DNA from: JBBRMQ01 sp038230775
Lineage (GTDB): Bacteria; Acidobacteriota; Thermoanaerobaculia; Gp7-AA8
DNA: 6,953 nt
Direction of reading: 5' to 3'
NCBI GenBank assembly: GCA_038230775.1
Contig: JBBRMQ010000230.1
Span: forward strand, 1 to 6,953
Shown: piece by piece, positions 1 to 5,358 of the stretch
Position numbering within the stretch: position 1 is the first letter of the stretch
Layout of the letters: each line of letters opens with the position of its first letter
Position numbers and translations under genes: made by a program
The notes under the pieces: model-generated
Told to the model about the DNA's origin: nothing
Seen by the model: only the letters and a program-made list of their open reading frames with translations
The model's database searches: none

Positions 1-291
1 AGAGAATTTCTTGCTGAAGCGCAGGAAAAGGTCGAGGAGATCCAATCCACCCTCAGCGGCGAACGCACTCCGCAATCGCTCGAGCGCCTCATCTATCTCG
101 CGCATCAGCTCAAGGGGTCCGGCGGCAGCTACGGATTCCAGCGCATCTCGACCGACGCCGCGGAGCTGGAGAAGGCCGTCGAGAAGGCGGCGAAGGGCGA
201 GGGCACTCTCGACGATCAGGTTCAGCAGTACGTCGTCAGCCTGCGCAGCGAGATCGATCGCGGTGCTCGCGAGCTCACGGCCGCCAGTTAG
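1..291 (+). CDS. Hpt (histidine phosphotransfer) domain protein, C-terminal part
   Basis: Frame 1 is open from the first base to TAG at 289-291, giving 96 residues; the start lies outside the window. The sequence contains AHQLKGSGGSYGF, the classic Hpt signature. The phospho-accepting histidine is the 35th visible residue (codon 103-105), and K38-G39-S40 and G45 fit the four-helix-bundle consensus. The rest is helical and charged, as expected for an Hpt domain of about 100 residues. Hpt proteins pass phosphoryl groups between receiver domains in cytoplasmic phosphorelays. Because the domain fills the visible part, the protein could be a small stand-alone Hpt or the end of a hybrid sensor kinase; the window cannot tell. 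Its stop overlaps the stop of the convergent receiver-GGDEF gene (TTAG, 288-291), making that regulator a plausible partner by inference from proximity. Confidence 0.85.
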   Translation, partial: REFLAEAQEKVEEIQSTLSGERTPQSLERLIYLAHQLKGSGGSYGFQRISTDAAELEKAVEKAAKGEGTLDDQVQQYVVSLRSEIDRGARELTAAS

Positions 292-1265
292 GCGGTCTGC
301 TTGATCTCGTCTTCGGTCTTCGTGACGCGTGCCGCATCGCGGCGCCTCTCCGCCTGCACCTGATTGCGGCCGTTTTTCTTCGCGCGATACAGCGCCTTGT
401 CCGCCGCCACGACGAGCTCTTTGGCCAGATTGATCCGCGTGTGTGGCACGCTGCCGACGCCGATGCTTACCGTCGCCTGCAGTGGGCCGGCCTGCGTCTG
501 GATCGGCGTCGTCTCGATCATCGAGCGGATTTTCTCGGCGAACACGAGGGCGTCATCGAGCCCCGTCTCCGGCATCATCACCGCGAACTCCTCGCCGCCG
601 TAGCGCGCGGCCAGATCGGTAGTGCGGACCGATTCCTGGAACATCCGCGATACGGTCTTCAGCACGTCGTCGCCGACCGCGTGGCCGTAGGTATCGTTGA
701 CCTTCTTGAAGAAATCGAGATCGACGATGGCGAGCGAGAGCGGCCGCTGATACCGCTGCGATTCCTCGAACGCGCGCGCGAGCTCGTCCTGGAAGTAGCG
801 GTGGTTGTAGAGCTTCGTCAGGCCATCGGTGATCGAGAGCATCTCCAGCCGCTTGTTCGATTCGACGAGCTCCTTCTGCAGGTCGACGATCCGCTTCGCC
901 GCGCGGATCCGCGCCAGCAGCTCGGCCGACTGGAACGGCTTCGTGATGTAGTCGTCCGCGCCGAAGTCGAGGCCTTCCACCTTGTCTTCCTGGTCAGACT
1001 CTCCAGTCAGCATGATGACGTAGCGGGTCTTGAACGCGGGATCCGCCTTGATCTCCCGGCACAGCTGAACGCCGTCCATGTCGGGAAGCCGCCGGTCGAG
1101 GATCGCCAGATCCCAAGGGATGGTCTTGAGCTGGGCGCGCGCTTCCTCCCCCGTCGCAAACTCCACGTTCGAGTAGCCTGCGCGGTCGAGAAACAGGCGC
1201 ATCAGACGCCGAATCGCCGCGTCGTCATCCACAAGTGCGACCTTGAACTCGCTTTGTTCGGACAT
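288..1265 (-). CDS. Response regulator with GGDEF output (PleD-like diguanylate cyclase)
   Basis: Encodes 325 residues from ATG at 1265-1263. Residues 7-125 are a receiver domain with acidic pocket D13-D15, phospho-acceptor D57 (AILDRRLPDMDG), T87 and K109 (ITKPF). A short helical linker (about 126-142) leads to a GGDEF domain (about 143-310) with the signalling start SITDGLTKLYNHRYF, metal site D182-L-D184 and active-site GGEEF (223-227). The RxxD inhibitory site is intact (R214-TT-D217), so the enzyme should make c-di-GMP from two GTP and be product-inhibited. Phosphorylation of D57 would be expected to drive dimerisation and activation, as in PleD. The start at 1265 is preferred because GGAG lies 8 bases upstream and the receiver fold begins just after. 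An upstream in-frame GTG at 1298 directly follows the nadC stop (TGAGTG) and would add 11 residues. The gene is probably cotranscribed with nadC. The C-terminal 20 residues are charged and outside the domain. Confidence 0.95.
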   Translation of the reverse strand: MSEQSEFKVALVDDDAAIRRLMRLFLDRAGYSNVEFATGEEARAQLKTIPWDLAILDRRLPDMDGVQLCREIKADPAFKTRYVIMLTGESDQEDKVEGLDFGADDYITKPFQSAELLARIRAAKRIVDLQKELVESNKRLEMLSITDGLTKLYNHRYFQDELARAFEESQRYQRPLSLAIVDLDFFKKVNDTYGHAVGDDVLKTVSRMFQESVRTTDLAARYGGEEFAVMMPETGLDDALVFAEKIRSMIETTPIQTQAGPLQATVSIGVGSVPHTRINLAKELVVAADKALYRAKKNGRNQVQAERRRDAARVTKTEDEIKQTA

Positions 1266-1298
1266 TGCTCCAACTCCGGCCCGCAAAGCGGATGCCAC

Positions 1299-2123
1299 TC
1301 AGCCGGCGATGCGCATCGAGATGTCCAGAGCGGTGACGGAATGGGTGAGTGCGCCTACCGAAATACGGTCGACGCCGGTCTCGGCAATCGACCGAACGGT
1401 GTCCAGAGTCACGCCGCCCGAAGCCTCGAGGGGCACCGCGCCCGCGACGCGATCGACGGCCGCGCGCATGGCGTCGTTCGACATGTTATCGAGAAGGATG
1501 AAGTCCGGCTTCATCGCCAGCGCCTCTTCCAACTCCACCGCGTTGCGCACTTCGACCATGATTTTCTGCGGCAGTGCTCGCGCGCGGATGCGCTCGACCG
1601 CAGCGCGGATCGAACCGGCGCGGTCGATGTGATTGTTCTTGATGAGAAACATGTCGTAGAGCCCGAGGCGGTAGTTCTCTCCGCCGCCGCAGCGCACCGC
1701 GTACTTGTCGAGCCCGCGCAGCCCGGGCGCGGTCTTGCGCGTGTCGTAGATCCGCGCTTTCGTTCCCCTGACCGCGTCGGCGTAGCGGCGCGTCGCGGTG
1801 GCGATTCCGGAGGCGCGCTGCAACAGGTTGAGGGCCGTGCGCTCCCCGGACAGCAGCGCGATCACCGCGGCTTCGACTTCGGCCACGATGTCGCCGGGCT
1901 TCACGAGGTCGCCATCGTGGAAGTGTTTCTCGAACCGCGCCTCCGGCTCGATGAGATGAAACGTCGCCTCGGCAAAGGCCAGACCGGCGAGAACTCCGGA
2001 GGCCTTGACGAGAAAGCGTGCGCGGCCTCGATCCTCCGCGGCAAAGATCGCCTCGCTGGTAATGTCCGGAAGATCCTCGTCGAGTGCACGACGGACGATC
2101 TGGTCAATTTCGCGTTGGTCCAT
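1299..2123 (-). CDS. nadC: Nicotinate-nucleotide pyrophosphorylase (carboxylating), quinolinate phosphoribosyltransferase
   Basis: A 274-residue protein of normal family length. It converts quinolinate and PRPP to nicotinate mononucleotide, CO2 and pyrophosphate, the step where de novo NAD synthesis joins the Preiss-Handler route in the cytoplasm. Recognisable blocks in order are ERTALNLLQRASGIAT (94-109), DTRKTAPGLR (127-136), K140, the RCGGGENYRLGLYDMFLIKN block (144-163) followed by N164 and H165, EVRN (191-194), LDN (211-213), EASGG (233-237) and SVGALTHS (255-262). These supply the quinolinate-binding Arg and Lys residues and the phosphate-binding loops of the type II PRTase barrel. The usual second threonine of DTRKTTPGLR is alanine (A132), a tolerated variation. 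ATG at 2123-2121 is chosen because the protein begins in register with the family; no strong Shine-Dalgarno is visible, and the leader instead holds a GC-rich triloop hairpin. nadA and nadB are not in the window. The receiver-GGDEF gene follows at once. Confidence 0.97.
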   Translation of the reverse strand: MDQREIDQIVRRALDEDLPDITSEAIFAAEDRGRARFLVKASGVLAGLAFAEATFHLIEPEARFEKHFHDGDLVKPGDIVAEVEAAVIALLSGERTALNLLQRASGIATATRRYADAVRGTKARIYDTRKTAPGLRGLDKYAVRCGGGENYRLGLYDMFLIKNNHIDRAGSIRAAVERIRARALPQKIMVEVRNAVELEEALAMKPDFILLDNMSNDAMRAAVDRVAGAVPLEASGGVTLDTVRSIAETGVDRISVGALTHSVTALDISMRIAG

Positions 2124-2129
2124 GTTTGT

Positions 2130-2146
2130 GCGCGACGTTGTCGCGC
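2130..2146. repeat. Perfect triloop hairpin in the nadC leader
   Basis: GCGCGAC (2130-2136), loop GTT, GTCGCGC (2140-2146): a perfect 7-bp stem. It lies 7 bases upstream of the nadC start codon, where a ribosome binding site would normally be. It could limit translation initiation or be a protein-binding dyad; neither is shown. Confidence 0.5.
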
Positions 2147-2217
2147 GTTGACGTTTGACAGTTGACGGTACCGAGAGACTCAGCGACGGCGTCCGTCAAC
2201 CGCCAACCGTCAACGCG
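2144..2217. repeat. Long imperfect inverted repeat built from GTTGACG-like heptamers
   Basis: The left arm (2144-2168) and right arm (2193-2217) are 25 bases each and complementary at 22 positions, separated by 24 bases. Each arm is itself three tandem heptamers: GTTGACG, TTTGACA, GTTGACG on the left, and CGTCAAC, CGCCAAC, CGTCAAC on the right, so two small tandem arrays face each other. It lies between the divergent nadC and ssrA genes. The spacer and flank add two short triloop dyads, GACGG-CGT-CCGTC (2185-2197) and GCGGC-GTA-GCCGC (2215-2227). It could be an extragenic palindromic repeat, a regulator-binding array, or a cruciform-forming site. No family is recognised. Confidence 0.65.
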
Positions 2218-2253
2218 GCGTAGCCGCAAGATACAGGAATGCTGCCGTGCCGA

Positions 2254-2284
2254 TTGCCGTTTTGATCCACAGTTCGTTGACAAT
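2254..2284 (+). promoter_or_regulatory. ssrA: Possible ssrA promoter (weak match)
   Basis: TTGCCG (2254-2259) and GACAAT (2279-2284) each match four of six bases of the sigma-70 -35 and -10 boxes. The spacing is 19 bases, longer than the optimum, and the -10 box would sit two bases before the mature tmRNA end. The call rests on position as much as on sequence, and a start further upstream with 5' processing is equally possible. Confidence 0.2.
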
Positions 2285-2286
2285 CT

Positions 2287-2639
2287 GGGGGCGCACCGGC
2301 TTCGACGGGAACATGTCGGGGCCACGGTTGCATGCCGAGTTGATTCCCTCGTAAAAAAGATCAAAAACTGTAATCGCGAACAACAGCGAATACGCACTCG
2401 CAGCTTAATTGACTGCGACGCCTCTTCATCGGTTGCTCACGCCGGTGATTCGGGCGTCATGATGTGAGCTACGGACCCGTGAGCGCCTCGGCGCGGGTCC
2501 CGACAATTCAGAGGCTGGTTCTGCGTTGTTCCTTGCTCTCCGGGCAGGCGCAGAACGAGAAAAGAAGCGAGAGCTAAGCATGTAGTAGCCGGGTCGCCAC
2601 TGTTTTCGGACGCGGGTTCAACTCCCGCCGCCTCCACCA
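2287..2639 (+). ncRNA. ssrA: Transfer-messenger RNA (tmRNA, 10Sa RNA)
   Basis: A 353-base, one-piece tmRNA that rescues stalled ribosomes together with SmpB. The 5' end GGGGGCG (2287-2293) pairs with CGCCTCC (2629-2635) to form a tRNA-like acceptor stem with the G3.U70 wobble that alanyl-tRNA synthetase reads. ACCA (2636-2639) is encoded. The T arm is GCGGG-TTCAACT-CCCGC (2612-2628), and the conserved GGCTTCGACGGG follows the acceptor. The mRNA-like part resumes at GCG (2376-2378) and reads ANNSEYALAA to TAA (2406-2408), a close relative of the E. coli tag ANDENYALAA with the LAA degradation end kept. A downstream hairpin pairs 2473-2479 with 2494-2500. An H-type pseudoknot interleaves 2518-2525/2549-2556 with 2535-2540/2569-2574, matching the last pseudoknot of known tmRNAs. 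No smpB gene is in the window. Some bacterial genomic islands integrate at the 3' end of ssrA, but no integrase is seen here. Confidence 0.98.
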
Positions 2640-2859
2640 AATTGCCGCCTGCGCCGCCGCGTTGCCGGCAGCCTGCATGTAGCGGCGCCAACGCGATGCA
2701 GCGCCATCAGCGGATTCGAAAAAAGATTGGCCCGGTCATAGCGTTTGAGTGTCGCGACCTGCCAGGCCCACGTGTCGCCGACGACGTGCCGAACTCCACC
2801 AGTCCACATCAGCCCGCTACCTGTTAGACAGCATTGCATTTGAGAGCCGTATTCAGTGC
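2640..2859. other. Intergenic spacer between ssrA and the propeller gene
   Basis: No convincing gene was found in these 220 bases. The first 60 are very GC-rich and hold dyads: TGCCGGCA (2663-2670), CGCGTTG (2658-2664) with CAACGCG (2689-2695), and CTGCAT (2673-2678) with ATGCAG (2696-2701). The last two pairs interleave. They may end ssrA transcription, although no T-run follows. No clear promoter for the downstream gene could be identified. Confidence 0.4.
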
Positions 2860-5025
2860 GTGCGATTCACAGCTCTCATCTTCGTGCTTACCGTTGCCGT
2901 TTCGGACGGCGCACTCGAAGTGCCGGTCAACGACATCGAGCTCCGCGACCCTTCCCCTTCCTATTCGTCCGTCGCGGTCGCCAGCAACGGCGGCAGTTTC
3001 GTCGCGGTCTGGGACAACGCCACTTCGTCCGAGTCCCAGCTCTTCTCGACGTCGCTGACGGCCGCCGGCCAGCCCAGTGGCCGCATGCGCGCCGCTCTGA
3101 CCCCTCCGACGGAGGTGGCATTCCACGCGGCCTCGGAGATTGCGATTGCCTCGAATGGTATCGACTACCTCGCGGTTTCCGGCGTTGGCGGGGACATCGC
3201 GGCAATCCGACTCGATGCAGCAGGCCGCCGCCTCGGACCGCCCATCAACGTACACGGCCCAGCCGGTTTCTTGACGCATCCGTCCGACCCGGCTCTGGCG
3301 TTGCTCTCCGTAGCCTGGGACGGCGACCGGTACGTCATCGTCGCGCAGATGGACGACCTGACGCTCGTCAATGGAACCTCGGTGCATGTCTTGCGAATGT
3401 TCGCCACGACAGTCCGTGCCAGCGGCGAGGTGGACGCGCGCGAGATCCCCCTTCGCGAAGCCTCGAAGCGATCGATCCTGGCTGTCGCGGCTCGAAATGG
3501 AGTCGCCGTTATTGCGTCGTGGCAGATCGGTTCCGGACCGATCGAGATTCGAACGTTGTCCTCCGGAAATGCGATCGGATCCACGACCGCGATCGCGACG
3601 ATGACCTCCCATGTTGACACCGTCCACACGCTGACGTCCGCCGCAGGCGATGACGGTTTTCTGATCGTCTGGAACGACGACGGCGCGATTCGAGCGCGGC
3701 ACCTGTCTCCTTCGGGCGCACCGGACGCCGAAAGCATGTTGCTGGGCCTGGCTTCGCCGTTGGCCGCTGTCGCGGCGACGTGGCATCGAGGACGATTCAT
3801 CGTCGCATGGCCCGGTGGAACGAGATCGGTCAGTGGCTCTGTCGTGGTCACGATGCCCGCCGCCATTCCAACCGACGCGACGCACCCGGGCATCGCGTCG
3901 AACGGGACGACCGCGGTTGTGACCTTCCTCAATGGTGGAGTCGTCGGCCGGCGCGTCGATGATTTCGACACGCAGACGGCGCATCCGCTCGAGATCGCCG
4001 TGCGCGAGCAAACCGCGGTGTCGGGCGCCTACCACGCTTCGATGTACGGCGTCGCCTGGCAGGAAAACGAGAACGAAATGCGCTTCGGACGCTTCACTTC
4101 CAGCGGAGCGCGTCTCGATGGGCAAGGCATCGTCGTCGAATCCCATGTGATTCTCAAGGCCAGTCTTCTGGCCGTCGCAGCAAGTGAAGAGTCGTTCCTC
4201 ATCGTGTCGCTCGGGCTTTCTTCGACACTCTTCGTGGCACGAGTGTCGCGAAACGGCACCCTGCTCGATAGCAACCCCCTCCCTTTGCCTTTGACGCACT
4301 CAGAGTCGCTTCAGACTCTCACGGTGCTCGCGCATGGTGCCGGCTTCGTTGTGCTCATCGCGTTCCGTTCCGGCCTCATTGCGATCCCGATCGCGGGAGT
4401 GGGCGCCGATCCGGTCGGAACGCCGGTCGTCGTCAGCACCGACTCAACGGACGCGATCGCGTCGGCGTGGGACGGCAACGGCTGGCTGGTCGCTTATCGG
4501 GTCGATACGGGGAAGCTGATGGCGTTCCGTTTGAGTCCGGCGCTTGTTGCGCGAGCTTTACCTCGTCCGATTGCCGAGGGCGCCGCCCATGCGTTGGACG
4601 TCGCGTGCGACGCAGACTGCGTCGCGGCGTGGTACGAGGATGTTGATCCGAGGTTCGCGTCGACCATCCATACGCGACGCATTGCATCGGACGACCAATT
4701 GTCTCCGCCGGCGTCCGTCGCTTTGACCGGGATTCCGAGGACCCGGCCGTTTCTCATCGCTGTAACGGAGGGCTACAAGCTCACCTGGAGCGACTCCGGT
4801 GGCCAGATTCGCGCGGATGTCTCTTCAGGTGCGTTCGAAATGTTCCTGTCGCGCGACGGTACTCCGCGGACGCTTCCTCAACGAGTCGCGATCCCGATCG
4901 ACTTCGAGCCCGTGACGTCGATGACAGGACGCCTGGCTACGGTCGTCTATTCACGCTACGTTCTCGACCTCGCCGCGTATCGAACGTTTCTGAATTCGCC
5001 CATTCGCGCACGCAACGTGCGGTAA
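2860..5025 (+). CDS. Secreted beta-propeller-like repeat protein of unknown function
   Basis: From GTG at 2860 this gives 721 residues. The N-terminus VRFTALIFVLTVAVSDGA is a short Sec-type signal peptide with probable cleavage after A18. The remainder is about 12 degenerate units of 40-60 residues with the core S-N-G-x-x-[FY]-[LV]-[AV]-V-W, then a polar turn, then an I-R-x-x-x-x-x-G strand pair. Examples are SNGGSFVAVWD (42-52), SNGIDYLAVS (98-107), WDGDRYVIV (153-161), and later DGFLIVWNDDG and DGNGWLVAYR. This pattern suggests blades of one or two beta-propellers exported to the periplasm or beyond. There is no catalytic motif, anchor or sorting domain visible at the C-terminus. The reading frame extends upstream to GTG 2749, but that adds an arginine-rich stretch before the signal peptide. 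No good Shine-Dalgarno supports either start, so the 5' end is uncertain. It appears to be a single-gene unit closed by the hairpin at 5024-5052. Ligand and role are unknown. Confidence 0.85.
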   Translation: MRFTALIFVLTVAVSDGALEVPVNDIELRDPSPSYSSVAVASNGGSFVAVWDNATSSESQLFSTSLTAAGQPSGRMRAALTPPTEVAFHAASEIAIASNGIDYLAVSGVGGDIAAIRLDAAGRRLGPPINVHGPAGFLTHPSDPALALLSVAWDGDRYVIVAQMDDLTLVNGTSVHVLRMFATTVRASGEVDAREIPLREASKRSILAVAARNGVAVIASWQIGSGPIEIRTLSSGNAIGSTTAIATMTSHVDTVHTLTSAAGDDGFLIVWNDDGAIRARHLSPSGAPDAESMLLGLASPLAAVAATWHRGRFIVAWPGGTRSVSGSVVVTMPAAIPTDATHPGIASNGTTAVVTFLNGGVVGRRVDDFDTQTAHPLEIAVREQTAVSGAYHASMYGVAWQENENEMRFGRFTSSGARLDGQGIVVESHVILKASLLAVAASEESFLIVSLGLSSTLFVARVSRNGTLLDSNPLPLPLTHSESLQTLTVLAHGAGFVVLIAFRSGLIAIPIAGVGADPVGTPVVVSTDSTDAIASAWDGNGWLVAYRVDTGKLMAFRLSPALVARALPRPIAEGAAHALDVACDADCVAAWYEDVDPRFASTIHTRRIASDDQLSPPASVALTGIPRTRPFLIAVTEGYKLTWSDSGGQIRADVSSGAFEMFLSRDGTPRTLPQRVAIPIDFEPVTSMTGRLATVVYSRYVLDLAAYRTFLNSPIRARNVR

Positions 5026-5168
5026 CGCACCGTCAAACGGCGACGGTGCGTTTCATCGCGCGCGTTCCATAGCGCGGCGATCAAGATGACGATCACCACC
5101 AGTGCCACGAGCATCGGGACGATCATCATTCCCGCGTTCGGCGGCTGCACGTCGGACTGAAGCAACAT
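4956..5168 (-). CDS. Doubtful small single-span membrane protein
   Basis: A 70-residue ORF beginning MLLQSDVQPPNAG, followed by one strongly hydrophobic segment (MMIVPMLVALVVIVILIAAL, residues 14-33) and then a basic, arginine-rich tail. The hydrophobic span would make a good transmembrane helix. Against it, the last 70 bases lie antisense to the end of the propeller gene, the terminator-like hairpin 5024-5052 sits inside the frame, and only a poor GGAC is present upstream of the ATG. It might be a real small protein, the truncated 5' remnant of a longer membrane protein, or chance. No family is recognised. Confidence 0.3.
   Translation of the reverse strand: MLLQSDVQPPNAGMMIVPMLVALVVIVILIAALWNARDETHRRRLTVRYRTLRARMGEFRNVRYAARSRT
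5024..5052. terminator. Strong hairpin overlapping the propeller stop codon
   Basis: AACGCACCGTC (5024-5034), a 7-base loop, then GACGGTGCGTT (5042-5052): a perfect 11-bp stem followed by one more T and then C. The first two stem bases are the AA of the TAA stop codon. The stem is long and GC-rich but the T-run is short (TTT), so it may act as a weak intrinsic terminator or an mRNA 3'-end stabiliser for the propeller gene. Confidence 0.6.
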
Positions 5169-5358
5169 TAACTTGACGTCCAGAGACCTTCAGAGAGGGC
5201 CGATCGTCGGCTGCGGTCAGGAATCTTCACGCCCGCCGACGTGGCCGAAGCAACGGCCACGCAATCGCTGTCCTGTTTTGCACAGTGGGGCGACATCCCT
5301 AGGCAATACTCTGCGCACGCGACAAGCATCCCCATCCGGTCGCTGAGTGTGGAGGAAT
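5169..5358 (+). promoter_or_regulatory. Leader region of the cytochrome-porin operon with hairpins
   Basis: Upstream region with two notable dyads. CGTGGCCG (5240-5247) and CGGCCACG (5254-5261) form a perfect 8-bp stem with an AAGCAA loop. CGTCGGC (5205-5211) can pair with GCCGACG (5235-5241). The two stems share bases 5240-5241, so they nearly exclude each other at the junction. A possible -35-like TTGCAC (5278-5283) and an AATACT (5305-5310) are too far apart (21 bases) for a standard promoter. No known riboswitch class was recognised. Confidence 0.3.
5351..5355 (+). promoter_or_regulatory. Ribosome binding site deciding the cytochrome-porin start
   Basis: GGAGG lies 3 bases before ATG 5359. 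The spacing is short, but it is the only strong Shine-Dalgarno nearby. It favours ATG 5359 over the in-frame GTG at 5347, which would contain this site in its own coding sequence. Confidence 0.6.

Noticed and set aside
11..304. 97-residue plus-strand ORF at the window start
   Set aside because: Ser/Arg-rich nonsense frame; frame 1 in the same place encodes a clear Hpt domain.
441..2165. 574-residue plus-strand ORF
   Set aside because: It is antisense to both the GGDEF gene and nadC, arginine/histidine-rich, and without any recognisable domain; it is a high-GC shadow frame.
2277..2282. Perfect TTGACA as the ssrA -35 box
   Set aside because: It lies only 4 bases before the mature tmRNA 5' end, and no -10 box fits downstream within the conserved tmRNA sequence.
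2437..2691. Minus-strand ORF containing EAAGVEPASE
   Set aside because: It is the antisense of the tmRNA 3' half. This peptide string is a well-known spurious ORF from tmRNA genes.
2824..4299. 491-residue minus-strand ORF opposite the propeller gene
   Set aside because: Highly charged, low-complexity Arg/Asp/Gly composition. The plus strand has a signal peptide and regular repeats, so this is a shadow.
5169..5358. c-di-GMP/cGAMP (GEMM) riboswitch before the cytochrome-like gene
   Set aside because: Such switches precede some cytochrome genes, but the conserved GCAAA and GGTAGCCGGGTTACC-type elements are not present.
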